60,918 nt of DNA from Chlamydiota bacterium (GTDB lineage: Bacteria > Chlamydiota > Chlamydiia > Chlamydiales > Parachlamydiaceae): assembly GCA_013287905.1 (NCBI GenBank), contig JABDCW010000007.1, positions 1-60,918 on the forward strand. The letters run 5' to 3'. The notes beneath the pieces were generated by a model. It did no database searches. It was not told where the DNA came from and saw only the letters and a list, made by a program, of their open reading frames with translations. Made by a program: the position numbers and the translations under genes. Shown piece after piece: positions 38,105-47,468 of the stretch; the stretch's first letter is position 1, and every line of letters starts with the position of its first letter.

Positions 38105-38905
38105 ATGAAAGAAAGTGCAGTCATCGTTATTCCGGCCCGCATGGCATCGACCCGTTTTCCAAATAAACCTCTTGCCCTGATCAGCGGTAAACCTATGATC
38201 CAAAGAGTCTGGGAAATTGCAAGCGCTGTCACCCAGGCGGACCAGGTGGTTATTGCAACAGATGACCCGGCACTCAAAACCGCTGCAGAAAGTTTTGGCG
38301 CAACAGTATTAATGACAAGTCCCGATTGTCTGACCGGAACTGACCGTGTGGCAGAAGCAGCACAAAAATTACCCAAAGCCTCGATTTTCTTTAATCTGCA
38401 AGGCGATGCTGTTTTGACACCTCCTTGGGTTATTGCATCGATGCTCGATGTTATGCTAAAGGATCAATCTATTGAGATGGCAACCCCGGCTGTACGCCTG
38501 ACAGGACGGGCTTTAAGCGACTTTATCCAAAGCAAGCAAGGGGGCAGCTCGAGCGGAACCACGCTAACTTTTGACAGAAAAGGCAATGCGATGTACTTTT
38601 CTAAGGCTCTTATCCCCTACTGCCGCGATAATAATAGTCCGGACAGGATTGTCTACCGCCATATCGGGCTATACGCCTATCGCAGAGAGTGCCTGTTCCG
38701 TTTACAATCCCTGCCTGAAGGAGTATTTGAGAAATCGGAAAAACTCGAACAATTACGCGCCCTGGAAAATGGAATTGCCATACGCGTCGTTACGGTGGAT
38801 TACAAAGGAAGAACGCATGGCTCTGTCGACCGGCCGGAAGATATTTCCTTTATAGAATCGGTCATCGAAAGAGAAGGCGAGCTATTGGTAGCCAGGGCGC
38901 GATAG
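38105..38905 (+). CDS. kdsB: CMP-KDO synthetase-like cytidylyltransferase
   Basis: 266 residues. IPARMASTRFPNKPLA, GKPMI, ATDD and SPDCLTGTDRVAEAA are typical of KdsB, which activates KDO for LPS with CTP. The usual QGDEP is QGDAV here: Asp101 is kept but the next two residues are changed. The SEKLEQLRALENGIAI block and SVDRPEDI are present. The last residues (VARAR) are encoded by repeat DNA. A diverged paralogue with another sugar acid is the alternative. It has its own terminator upstream and no obvious partner genes. Confidence 0.8.
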   Translation: MKESAVIVIPARMASTRFPNKPLALISGKPMIQRVWEIASAVTQADQVVIATDDPALKTAAESFGATVLMTSPDCLTGTDRVAEAAQKLPKASIFFNLQGDAVLTPPWVIASMLDVMLKDQSIEMATPAVRLTGRALSDFIQSKQGGSSSGTTLTFDRKGNAMYFSKALIPYCRDNNSPDRIVYRHIGLYAYRRECLFRLQSLPEGVFEKSEKLEQLRALENGIAIRVVTVDYKGRTHGSVDRPEDISFIESVIEREGELLVARAR

Positions 38906-39128
38906 CCCTGCTTAAGGTAGCCAGGGCAGGGCACATGACATTAGAACGAATTTTTGAATTTTTCTCAACCAAGAGGGCTCTAAGCCAATCCTGATCTTGA
39001 TCATAATCTTAATCTAGCTCTTCACACATTTTGCTCTGAGTTGGCTCAGAAAAGCAAGATTATGATCATGATCAAGATTAAGATCAAGATTTGCTTCGAG
39101 TTTTCCAGGGCGCGATCGCCCTGGCTAC
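38888..39128. repeat. Nested palindrome between the kdsB-like gene and ruvA
   Basis: GTAGCCAGGGC (38917-38927) pairs with GCCCTGGCTAC (39118-39128). A further GGTAGCCAGGGCGCGATAG copy lies inside the last codons of the kdsB-like gene (from 38887), and the ruvA stop codon lies in the right arm. Inside are GATC-rich partial arms: GATCTTGATCATAATC near 38993 and GATTATGATCATGATC near 39058. The gap holds no gene. Confidence 0.8.
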
Positions 39129-39727
39129 ACATGCTTTAGGGCAAGGGAGATCAGATCGGCAACGTTGATGCCGGGAGGGACGTTTTTCAGCGATTGGGTG
39201 ATCGCTTTTTTAGCTGTGGCCTGATTGTAGCCAAGATTGATAAGGGCGCTCATTGCATCATTGACTGCTTTCGTATCGGGATCTACAGTGACAAGAAGAT
39301 CGGGAAGGGTTGCCGCAATGGCTTTTGCATCGACTTTATCGCGCATCTCGACGACCAACCTCTCCGCCCCCTTTTTGCCAATACCGGGAGTTTTTGCTAT
39401 TAAAGCAGTGTCTCCATCGACAATGGCCTTTTGCAACACATGCAAAGGAAGATGCCCAATTAATGCCAAAGCTGTTTTGGGACCAATCCCAGTCACATTC
39501 AATAAGGCCTCAAAAAATTCACACTCTTCTAATGTCAGAAAACCATAAAGGGTTTGCGACTGCTCTCTCACAACAAATGAAGTGTATAAAAGAAGCTCCT
39601 CCCCATTTTGCGGCATTTGAGTAGAGCTGTGCGATGCCGTTAAAATTCTGTAGCCGACACCTCCGGCCTCAATCACCACATTAGTCATTGTATTTTGTCT
39701 TAATTTGCCGCGAATAAATGCATACAT
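39125..39727 (-). CDS. ruvA: Holliday junction DNA helicase subunit RuvA
   Basis: 200 residues, full length. N-terminal OB fold (MYAFIRGKL...VVIEAGGVGYRI), two helix-hairpin-helix motifs (NVTGIGPKTALALIG, KTPGIGKKGAERLV) and the C-terminal RuvB-contacting domain (DAMSALINLGYNQATAKKAI). It binds four-way junctions for RuvB-driven branch migration. It follows ruvC by 9 bases; ruvB is not in the window. Confidence 0.98.
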   Translation of the reverse strand: MYAFIRGKLRQNTMTNVVIEAGGVGYRILTASHSSTQMPQNGEELLLYTSFVVREQSQTLYGFLTLEECEFFEALLNVTGIGPKTALALIGHLPLHVLQKAIVDGDTALIAKTPGIGKKGAERLVVEMRDKVDAKAIAATLPDLLVTVDPDTKAVNDAMSALINLGYNQATAKKAITQSLKNVPPGINVADLISLALKHV

Positions 39728-39736
39728 AGCTCTTCC

Positions 39737-40240
39737 TTATAATTCACAATTTACTGAGGCCGGAACTTGCAATGAATGCCCATGGCAGATAGCAAGGGCC
39801 AGTGCATCGGCAGCATCTTCAGGAAGATCATTTGCGATATTCAGCAACAATTTGATCATCGCCTGGACTTGAAACTTGGAGGCAGACCCCTTACCGACAA
39901 CGGCAATTTTTGCTTTACTTGGCGAATATTCAAAAACAGGGATCCCCTTACGCTTGGCGGCAATGACCGCAATTCCCCTGGCCATCCCCAGCTTGATCGC
40001 GCTTTGCACATTATTATGTTTTCTGTCGACATACTGCGTTTCAATTGCCAAAACATGGGGACGATATTGTTCGATCAAGTCTTCTATCGCATTAAAAATA
40101 ATCAGATAACGATCGCTTAACATCATCGAAGCTGGAGGCCGGATACAGCCGTAATCGATCGCTATGCAGCAGCTGCTTTGGTGATCGATAATGCCATAAC
40201 CGGTAATTAATGTGCCGGGATCTATTCCAAGGATAATCAT
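39737..40240 (-). CDS. ruvC: Holliday junction resolvase RuvC
   Basis: 167 residues. The acidic active-site residues are in GIDPGT (Asp7), AIETQYV (Glu~67) and DAADALALAICH (two Asp). The helix HNNVQSAIKLGMARG is also typical. It cuts Holliday junctions symmetrically. Operon with ruvA. Confidence 0.98.
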   Translation of the reverse strand: MIILGIDPGTLITGYGIIDHQSSCCIAIDYGCIRPPASMMLSDRYLIIFNAIEDLIEQYRPHVLAIETQYVDRKHNNVQSAIKLGMARGIAVIAAKRKGIPVFEYSPSKAKIAVVGKGSASKFQVQAMIKLLLNIANDLPEDAADALALAICHGHSLQVPASVNCEL

Positions 40241-40377
40241 GCGAACCCTAAAGTTTGTTACCTGAAGTTTGCATTGCGGCGAATTTTTCTACAAGATTAT
40301 TACATTGAAGTTACTGGTAAATTTCACCCTTTCATGTTAATGTAAAATTTATATAATACAACAAAATTAAGGTTGGT

Positions 40378-41784
40378 ATGGAAGAGCTCTCAGTTGATTT
40401 AGTTGTCATTGGATCTGGACCTGCAGGCCAAAAAGCGGCCATACAGGCTGCTAAGCTTGGCAAGAATGTCATTGTTGTAGAGAAACTCCCCGATCCTGGA
40501 GGCAACTGCTTATATACTGGCACAATCCCTTCAAAGACGCTACGCGAAGCAATTATTGATGTGACCAGGTTTAATGAAAGAAGTTTTTACGCTTTTGATT
40601 ACCAGCTCAGCGATCTGACTATCCCTACATTAAATAGCCGCCTGCAAAAAGTCATCGAAGCGGAAAGAAATATCAAATACCGCCAGTTAAAAAAGAACAA
40701 TATCCGTCTGATTTTAGGCACTGCTGAGTTTATCGATCCCCATACCTTAGTTCTAATTGATGCCGAAGAGCGCCGCACACACCAAATTCAAAGCAAATAC
40801 TTTATGATTGCTACGGGATCTAATCCCAGAAATCCGGCTGACGTGCCTTTCGATCGCGAAGTCATCCTCGATTCCACTACGCTTCTTGGAATATTAAAAG
40901 TTCCCAAGTCGATGATCGTCCTTGGAGGGGGAATTATCGGATCTGAGTATGCAAGTTTTTTTGCAGCTCTTGGCACAGAAGTGACGATCATCGACAAAAA
41001 AGAACATATTTTGCCCATGCTGGATGCCGAGATCGGAATTCAGTTACAAACAGCCCTGGTCGATATTGGACTGCAATTTTTTGGAAGGAAAGAACCAAAG
41101 ATCATCTGCAGAAAAGGAAACAAGGCATCTGTCACATTTAAGGATGGAATGACCCTGGAAGCCGATGCATTGTTATATGCTTTGGGGCGTACAGCCAATG
41201 TAGAAAGTTTACATCTCGAGAATGCAGGGATCCGGGTCAACGAAAGAGGATATGTTACTGTCAATCCCCTGTTTCAAACTGTTGTCCCGCACATTTATGC
41301 CATTGGCGATGTGATCGGAGGCGCATCTTTAGCTTCTACAAGCATGGAGCAGGGCAGGCTAGCTTCGTTGCATGCATTTGGGGGAGATACTCATTATTTT
41401 CCTAATTTTTATCCTGTCGGTATCTACACCATCCCTGAAATTTCCTCCTGCGGATACAACGAAGAGCAATTACAAGAATTAGGATTCCATTACGAGGTCG
41501 GACGGGCCCATTATTACGAAATTGCACGCAGCCATATTGCAGGAAGCACAGTTGGACTGTTTAAAATTCTTTTCCACGCCGAGACGCTCGAAATTTTAGG
41601 TGTGCATATCATCGGCAGGAATGCGACAGAAGTGATTCACATTGGTCTTATGGCCATTGGCTTTCGTGCGAAAATCACCTATTTCATCGATCAGGTATTC
41701 AATTATCCCACCTTTGCAGAAGGGTATCGGATTGCCGCACTCAACGGCTACAATAAAATTAAATTCAAAAACGGCACGTACTAG
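40378..41784 (+). CDS. sthA: Soluble pyridine nucleotide transhydrogenase
   Basis: 468 residues. FAD site VVIGSGPAGQKAAIQAAK; NAD site LGGGIIGSEYASFFAALG; second FAD motif HIYAIGDVIG; C-terminal interface TFNYPT-like (FNYPTFAEGYRIAALNG). The disulfide pair of lipoamide dehydrogenases is missing: NCLYTGTIPSKTLRE has only one of the two cysteines, as in SthA. It interconverts NADPH and NADH in the cytoplasm. Its last 24 bases are included in a 116-bp direct repeat (41761-41876). Confidence 0.9.
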   Translation: MEELSVDLVVIGSGPAGQKAAIQAAKLGKNVIVVEKLPDPGGNCLYTGTIPSKTLREAIIDVTRFNERSFYAFDYQLSDLTIPTLNSRLQKVIEAERNIKYRQLKKNNIRLILGTAEFIDPHTLVLIDAEERRTHQIQSKYFMIATGSNPRNPADVPFDREVILDSTTLLGILKVPKSMIVLGGGIIGSEYASFFAALGTEVTIIDKKEHILPMLDAEIGIQLQTALVDIGLQFFGRKEPKIICRKGNKASVTFKDGMTLEADALLYALGRTANVESLHLENAGIRVNERGYVTVNPLFQTVVPHIYAIGDVIGGASLASTSMEQGRLASLHAFGGDTHYFPNFYPVGIYTIPEISSCGYNEEQLQELGFHYEVGRAHYYEIARSHIAGSTVGLFKILFHAETLEILGVHIIGRNATEVIHIGLMAIGFRAKITYFIDQVFNYPTFAEGYRIAALNGYNKIKFKNGTY

Positions 41785-42154
41785 TAAAACTACCACAGAG
41801 CCCACAGAAAGCACAGAGAATGGGTTATATCTTCATTCTATGAATGCCTTCGGCTAATCGCTTTATATTAAAATTATACCGAAGGTAGTTCAAAAATTGG
41901 GATTTTGGCAAGGAGGCTGCTCAAAATTTTTCGTCTGGAACGAGTGACCATTGCCAATGGCCAAGGCACGAGTGAAGACAAAAATTTTGATGCAAAGCCA
42001 ACGCCGTCAAAAACCAATTTTTGAATCACGTTCGGTATAAATTCAAAAACGACACTTACTAGTAAAACTACCACAGAGCCCACAGAAAGCACAGAGAATG
42101 GGTTATATCTTCATTCTATGAATGCCTTCGGCTAATCGCTTTACATTAAAATTA
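41761..42154. repeat. 116-bp direct repeats flanking a palindromic element
   Basis: 41761-41876 and 42039-42154 are nearly identical (a few substitutions). Each contains the sthA 3' end or a copy of it, a CACAGAG arm, and the 3' end of a GxxExxY gene. Between them (about 41874-42040) is an element whose ends are inverted: TTATACCGAAGGTAGTTC and GAATCACGTTCGGTATAA, the same arm as the rplL-rpoB palindrome. Confidence 0.9.
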
Positions 42155-42560
42155 ATAAGCAATCCTCGAGTACACTTTCTATAAAGTCTTAAATAAGACA
42201 GTAACTGTGCCTCATGTATTGGGGCTATTGCATTCACGGATTTAATCTCTATAATCACCTGATCCTCTACAATCAAATCAAGACGATAGCCACAATCAAG
42301 GATAACATCTTTATAAAGAATAGGGAGCGGCTTTTGCGCTTCGACCTTCAATTGCCTCAGTCTTAGTTCATAAATGAGACAGGTTTCGTAAGCCGATTCA
42401 AGCAAGCCTGGCCCAACGCACGGTGTACATCTATAGCGGCTCCAATGATCTTGCCTGTTAAAGGATCATTTTCACGTTCGTCTGTTTCTTCAGATATATG
42501 TTCTTTAACCGAATAATTCATAAAATCCTTCTCTGTGTTTTCTGTGGGCTCTGTGGTAGT
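42067..42560. repeat. CACAGAG inverted repeat bracketing the GxxExxY pseudogene
   Basis: Arm 42067-42096 (ACTACCACAGAGCCCACAG...) and arm 42531-42560 are inverted copies with one mismatch in 30. They enclose the whole pseudogene, giving it the look of a small mobile or duplicated cassette. No transposase is present. Confidence 0.85.
42103..42521 (-). pseudogene. GxxExxY family protein, frameshifted
   Basis: The downstream frame (42103-42405) reads LLESAYETCLIYELRLRQLK...YRLDLIVEDQVIIEIKSV, the core of GxxExxY proteins (PD-(D/E)XK-like fold, function poorly known). The N-terminal part lies upstream in another frame, from ATG 42521: NDPLTGKIIGAAIDVHRALG. The join is at ALG-PGLLES, where GGGCCAGGC would need one more C to stay in frame. 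A single-base deletion or a sequencing error explains it. Bracketed by CACAGAG inverted repeats. Confidence 0.85.
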
Positions 42561-42591
42561 ATTTTGTTTAAACTTGGCTCAAAGTGTTTTC

Positions 42592-43935
42592 TTATTTAAA
42601 TTTCTTCAGGATTGTGTGGTAGGCGCTCGTGATTTCCGGGTTGCCGGCATCGATGTTCTTTTGAATAATTTTCACACTTGACATAACGGTCGAATGATCT
42701 TTACTGAAGAGATGGCCGATCTTGGCAAACGGCATCATGAGGCTATGGCGGCACAGGTACATGGCAACCTGGCGCGGGAAGACATGGTCTTTGGTTTGAA
42801 TTTTACCCAAAAGATCTTCTACGCGTATACCAAAATGCTCAGAAACGGCCCGTAAAATATGGTCCGCCGTCAGAGACTTCGCTCTATCTTCGACAAGAAA
42901 ATCGTGCAGCAAATGCTTTGCACTCGAAAGGGATAAATGGGGATGCCCCTTATTTTTTTCATTGGAAAGATGTGAGCGCAAAGCTAAAATTTCTAAGGCT
43001 TTGATCATCGATTTGGTGGAACTGAATGTTTCAATTAAAAAATCTTGTAATTTTTCCTCCAGAGGAAATTTGATAGCCTCGCTTCTCGTCAAAAGAATTT
43101 TTTTCCGGTTTTCCCTGGATGCGGCCTCTAATGGCAGCACAATCCCCCATTCAAACCTGCTTATCAGGCGAGGTTCAATCATGTCGAGTTCAGATGGATG
43201 GCAATTTGCGCTCAGGATAATTTGCTTGCCGGTAATGTGCAATGCATTAAATCCATGGAAAAATTCTTCCTGGGTGGCGCTTTTTTTTGACAATATATGC
43301 ACATCATCGATAATCAACAGGTCAATATTGCGGTAAGCCTGCCGAAAAATATTCATTTCTCCGGCACGTATAGCTAAAACGACATGGTTTGTAAATTCTT
43401 GTGCATGTGCATAAACAACCCGCAATCCCTTATTTCGAAATGACGATGCTGCAGCCATCAACAGATGAGACTTTCCAGTTCCTGTTTTTCCATATAGATA
43501 AATCGGATTAAAAACAATTGGGGTATTGTTTGAAATATTTATTTGAGACAATGTCTCAAATGCCACGCGATTGCCTGGCTCTACAATAAAATGCTCGAAA
43601 TCACAAATAGGGTCAATATCTTGAAAAGAGATCTGAAAATTACTGGCAACAGAACTTGGAGCTGTAGCGGTCTTACGTTTTTTTTTGACTTCAGGAGCAC
43701 CGTTAACAGTAGAGAGATGGACTTTTATCCGTTGGTTATTATTATTGAATAGCTCATGTTGGACCTTATCTCGAATATGCTCTTCAAACCACAACACGGC
43801 AAATGCATCACTTGCTTCCAGATAAAGATTGCGGGCATCGAAACGAATGATCTTAAGGGGCTTTAACCATTTACCAACTGCTTCAACCCCTAGCTCAGCC
43901 TCTTGTTTTTTAATGAATTTCTGCCACTGATCCAT
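42592..43935 (-). CDS. dnaA: Chromosomal replication initiator DnaA
   Basis: 447 residues from ATG 43935 (MDQWQKFIKK), with GGGG seven bases upstream; an in-frame start at 43953 lies in repeat DNA and is less likely. Domain I at the N-terminus; Walker A YGKTGTGKSHLL; Walker B LLIIDDVHIL; domain IV signature SKDHSTVMSSV. It binds ATP and oriC boxes. Chlamydiae commonly carry two DnaA paralogues; this is one. I see no cluster of TTATCCACA-type boxes nearby, so oriC is not supported here. Confidence 0.95.
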   Translation of the reverse strand: MDQWQKFIKKQEAELGVEAVGKWLKPLKIIRFDARNLYLEASDAFAVLWFEEHIRDKVQHELFNNNNQRIKVHLSTVNGAPEVKKKRKTATAPSSVASNFQISFQDIDPICDFEHFIVEPGNRVAFETLSQINISNNTPIVFNPIYLYGKTGTGKSHLLMAAASSFRNKGLRVVYAHAQEFTNHVVLAIRAGEMNIFRQAYRNIDLLIIDDVHILSKKSATQEEFFHGFNALHITGKQIILSANCHPSELDMIEPRLISRFEWGIVLPLEAASRENRKKILLTRSEAIKFPLEEKLQDFLIETFSSTKSMIKALEILALRSHLSNEKNKGHPHLSLSSAKHLLHDFLVEDRAKSLTADHILRAVSEHFGIRVEDLLGKIQTKDHVFPRQVAMYLCRHSLMMPFAKIGHLFSKDHSTVMSSVKIIQKNIDAGNPEITSAYHTILKKFK

Positions 43936-43963
43936 ATACAACCCCGTGCCCATGCCCTTACCC

Positions 43964-44345
43964 GCATCCTATCACCCATAACTCATAAAATACTTGTTTA
44001 CAAAGTGATGTCAATAGATAAACGCAGAGACGCAAAGACTAAGGAGGCGAGAGAGAAAATTTAAACACCTGATTACCCAGTTCGAACCAATAGAAAGAAC
44101 AAAACGTTTCTGTGGCTAAGGCATCCAGTGGGCCGCAACTTGAAAGGCGATTTTAGGATGCTTTAAATGCCATTGACCCGCCTTTCAAGTTGCGGCCCAA
44201 GCGTCTCACTTTTATCGGTTTGCCGATAAAAGTGAATGAATCAAATCAAGCTTTCTAGATTCCTTGTATACAGTTTTCCTCTGTGTCTTCGCGCCTCAGC
44301 GCCTCTGCGTTGAATTGCTTATTGGACTTATGGGTAATAGGATGC
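43964..44345. repeat. Nested palindrome, copy C (twin-hairpin core)
   Basis: This fills the gap between yidC and dnaA (43936-44436); no gene visible. Outer pair GCATCCTATCACCCATAA (43964-43981) with TTATGGGTAATAGGATGC (44328-44345). Middle arms of AACGCAGAGACGCAAAG type near 44020 and 44285 are degraded. Core: hairpin 1 perfect over 20 bp (44130-44149 with 44179-44198) and hairpin 2 (44207-44234). Outside it, CCTTGCCCG (about 44362) and CGGGCAAGG (about 44394) form another pair. Confidence 0.88.
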
Positions 44346-44436
44346 ATGCCCCTGCCCAAGTCCTTGCCCGAGTATAAAGGATTTTAATAAATCCGGGCAA
44401 GGGCAAGGGCACGAAAACAACTTTTTCAGTTATGAG

Positions 44437-46374
44437 TCATTTAACCGGTTGCTTTATTTTGCCCAACCGTTTTGTCGTTAAATACTGCTGTAACATTCCC
44501 AGCAGCATCGATGATAACCAATAAATGTTCAGACCGGAAGGAAAATTATAAAACATTACCATAAACACAACCGACATGATATTTCCCATAAACCGCTGTT
44601 GGCGCTGTTGATCCGTCCATTGAGAAGCATCTGCAGGCAATGTTGATGACATTCTCTGCTGCAGGAACATGACAACCCCAAGCAAAATAGGAAGAAGATG
44701 GAACTCATTTCCTATTAATAGTATGGGCATATTCCAACTGAAAACGACATCCGGAGCTGTAAGATCGTCGATCCACCCGGGAATAAAGCTTGCACCCCTT
44801 AATTCAAAGGTCGACTTCAACAAATCAAACATTCCGATCAAAAATGGCATCTGAATCAATAATGGCAAGCAGCCGGAAAGTGGATTAACCCCTTTTTCAC
44901 GATAAAGATTCACGATCTCCATCTGTGCTTTTTTCGGATCTTTTTTATACTTTTCCTGAATTGCTGTGACTTGCGGCGCAATCTGTTGCATTAAAACCAT
45001 CGATTTGGTCGACCATGCATTTAAGGGATACAGCATGACGCGCAGAGCCACTGTCAGCAAAACAATCGAAAAGGCCCACGAACCAGTCACCGAATAAAAG
45101 AATTTCATGAGTACGAATAAAAATTTCGCGAATGGCTCAGAAATAAAGGCAAACCAGCCGTGAAAACTTTGGCTGGCAATATAATCGGGATTATAACCTG
45201 TTGTTTCGTTTGAATAAACCTTGTCCACCTGTTTTAAAACGCTATCGGCAAATGGACCTGCAAACACGCGAAAATGCATGACCCCGCCATTACTATAGTT
45301 ACTATACAATGGCAGCAATAACATATAACCCGGCATATTCTCTGCCTGGTACAGATGGTATTCCTGGTCTATCTCTACCAGGCGCGAGGGAACTAAGGTG
45401 CCAGAAACATACTGAGCACGATATCCGGCATCAGCGGGGCCAAGAGGATCTAATATCACCCCTAAAAACCCATTAGAATTGCACAACCAGTCAATAGCTG
45501 TCGAAGTTACTGTTAACGTATCTTTTGGTAAATCGATCGTATTGATTTCAGCTTTGTTGTTTCGCAGCACCCGATACTTTAATACCGGCGCCGGCCCTCC
45601 GGAAATCCACTCGACTTCAGGTACACCTGTCGTTAACCATAAATTTCTTGCATCCCCTTCAATATTGATTGTCAAATCAATACAGTAAGGCGCCTCAGCT
45701 TCGCTTGCTACGGAAAATGTTTTGGTGATACGCCTATGGCCTTGAACAGCTTCAAAAACAATCGATTCTTTGTCAAATTTTTTTACGGTATAGTTCTGTT
45801 CGGCCATTTCAGGATATTCTGAAACTATGTTCAAGGCGTAAAATTGAGGTTTAACGCGAAGAGGCGGGGTGTTGAAACTTTTCACCAGGTCCCTTCGCAA
45901 TAAAGGATAGTATCCCCCTAATTTTCCTTGGGACTGCAAAATGGGTTTGCTGTCTTGCTTTTCGCCCGGAATATAATAAGGATGAACGGGAAACATTGCG
46001 TTATACGGATGATTTTTTACCATTTCGCGGTCAAATTCAATTTCCCTGACAACGCTTTGCTCATCATCCGGTTCCCTGAACGGGAGATTGATTTCTACTA
46101 ACGCCCCACCCCTTGTCGAAAAGACCAACTGTTGGTACGGTGTCTCCAGGACATAAAACTCTTCGCTTTTCTTCTGATCGCTTACCGAATCAGAGTCAGC
46201 TGTAAACTTCTGTTGAGGCACCCCTAAACCTTGCGTTTGTGACTGTTGCTCTTTACTTGGCCGTTCTGTATTTTCTACCTTTACAGCTTTTGAGCCATAT
46301 TGCTCGAACAGAATGTTTACAAAGAACATTGCGAGTGACAGGCTGATGATAAAAAAAAGTGTGCGTTTATCCAT
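44437..46374 (-). CDS. yidC: Membrane protein insertase YidC
   Basis: 645 residues from ATG 46374 (MDKRTLFFIISLSLAMFF); a TTG at 46383 is an alternative. The N-terminal membrane anchor is followed by a large periplasmic domain (to ~395) and the conserved YidC/Oxa1 region (FSIVLLTVALRVMLYPL, QEKYKKDPKKAQMEIVNLY, NPLSGCLPLLIQMPFLIGMF). It inserts inner-membrane proteins with or without Sec. It follows the cyclophilin gene by 34 bases. Confidence 0.96.
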   Translation of the reverse strand: MDKRTLFFIISLSLAMFFVNILFEQYGSKAVKVENTERPSKEQQSQTQGLGVPQQKFTADSDSVSDQKKSEEFYVLETPYQQLVFSTRGGALVEINLPFREPDDEQSVVREIEFDREMVKNHPYNAMFPVHPYYIPGEKQDSKPILQSQGKLGGYYPLLRRDLVKSFNTPPLRVKPQFYALNIVSEYPEMAEQNYTVKKFDKESIVFEAVQGHRRITKTFSVASEAEAPYCIDLTINIEGDARNLWLTTGVPEVEWISGGPAPVLKYRVLRNNKAEINTIDLPKDTLTVTSTAIDWLCNSNGFLGVILDPLGPADAGYRAQYVSGTLVPSRLVEIDQEYHLYQAENMPGYMLLLPLYSNYSNGGVMHFRVFAGPFADSVLKQVDKVYSNETTGYNPDYIASQSFHGWFAFISEPFAKFLFVLMKFFYSVTGSWAFSIVLLTVALRVMLYPLNAWSTKSMVLMQQIAPQVTAIQEKYKKDPKKAQMEIVNLYREKGVNPLSGCLPLLIQMPFLIGMFDLLKSTFELRGASFIPGWIDDLTAPDVVFSWNMPILLIGNEFHLLPILLGVVMFLQQRMSSTLPADASQWTDQQRQQRFMGNIMSVVFMVMFYNFPSGLNIYWLSSMLLGMLQQYLTTKRLGKIKQPVK

Positions 46375-46408
46375 AATTTCCAAACTTAAGTTATTAGTAC
46401 ATAGTATA

Positions 46409-47035
46409 TTACTGTTTCTGGGCAGTTCCCAATTCCTTGACTTCGATAATTTCTACAGGAGTGACAGGAACGTCCCTGTGACCGGCCGCGCTTCCTGTTT
46501 TGACAGCTCTGATTTTATCGACAACATCCATTCCTGCAATGACCTTGCCAAAGACACAGTAACCATACCCTTGAGGGCTTGAGTTTTTATAATCCAAACT
46601 GTCGTTGTCCACTGTATTAATAAAGAACTGCGCTGTCGCACTATTGACTACCCCTGTGCGGGCCATAGCTATCGTTCCGCGTTTATTAGACAAGCCATTC
46701 ATCGCTTCATTTAGAATAGGCGCCTTCACGCTTTTTTGTTCCATATCTTTGGTAAATCCTCCGCCCTGAATCATAAAATCTTTGATCACGCGGTGGAAGA
46801 TCGTATGATTATAATGACCGCTCTTTACATACTGAAGAAAATTAGCCACAGTAACGGGTGCTTTATCCGGAAATAACTCTATAGTGATATCCCCTAGCGA
46901 TGTTTTCATCAGAACAGTCGGGTTTTGTACAATTGTGGGTTCTTTGGACATGATTTCAGGCTCCTTTGTAATTAACGAAAAACATAAACTTGAAAATATC
47001 ATCAAGCTTGGTATCCATAAATGAATAGACTTCAT
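46409..47035 (-). CDS. Exported cyclophilin-type peptidyl-prolyl isomerase
   Basis: 208 residues from ATG 47035 ([20 protein letters not shown]), chosen because AGAGG is close upstream and the start gives a signal-peptide-like segment; a start at 47098 has neither. The cyclophilin domain has [26 protein letters not shown] and ATAQFFINT. It would speed proline isomerisation in the periplasm. Probably co-transcribed with yidC. Confidence 0.92.
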   Translation of the reverse strand: MKSIHLWIPSLMIFSSLCFSLITKEPEIMSKEPTIVQNPTVLMKTSLGDITIELFPDKAPVTVANFLQYVKSGHYNHTIFHRVIKDFMIQGGGFTKDMEQKSVKAPILNEAMNGLSNKRGTIAMARTGVVNSATAQFFINTVDNDSLDYKNSSPQGYGYCVFGKVIAGMDVVDKIRAVKTGSAAGHRDVPVTPVEIIEVKELGTAQKQ

Positions 47036-47193
47036 GGGACCTCTCTTTTTTATTTTGTTACGCATTCTCGCGCGGTTCGACAATAGTTGATCATACACAT
47101 AAGAATCATTTTACAGCAATGAAAAATTCACTTCCAAGGGTCAGGACCTTACCTTTGCTCATCCCCGTTTTCGTTTTATGGACAGTGGACGGC

Positions 47194-47366
47194 ATGAGAC
47201 AATTGCAAAAGTCCAGTTCAAACGCTTTTTAGCAAGCAGGATTAAGATCATGATCAAGATCGAGATTAGGAATGTTCTTAATCTCGATCTTGATCATGAT
47301 CTTAATCTTGCTTGCAGGAGACGGTCTTGTTAAATTATTTTCTTGTCAATTTTGCAATTGTCTCAT
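47194..47366. repeat. Nested palindrome with GATC-rich inner arms
   Basis: The 433-base divergent gap 47036-47468 holds no gene. The outer pair (GAGACAATTGCAAAAGTC at 47196, complement near 47350-47366) is the same shell as in copies A, B and D. The inner arms 47233-47268 and 47279-47315 (ATTAAGATCATGATCAAGAT...) form a near-perfect ~36-bp stem; the twin-hairpin core is absent. Confidence 0.88.
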
Positions 47367-47468
47367 TTCGTCCATGTGTATGTGTGCAAAAAAAAGATAA
47401 CGCTTTTAATCGACTATATGATATGATTGGTAGACTATAGAAACAAATATAAAAAAAAAGAAGAAATA

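Noticed and set aside
41785..42560. Insertion sequence
   Set aside because: Inverted and direct repeats are present but no transposase frame is found.
43936..44436. Possible oriC next to dnaA
   Set aside because: No cluster of TTATCCACA-like boxes or AT-rich unwinding element; the gap is nested palindrome C.
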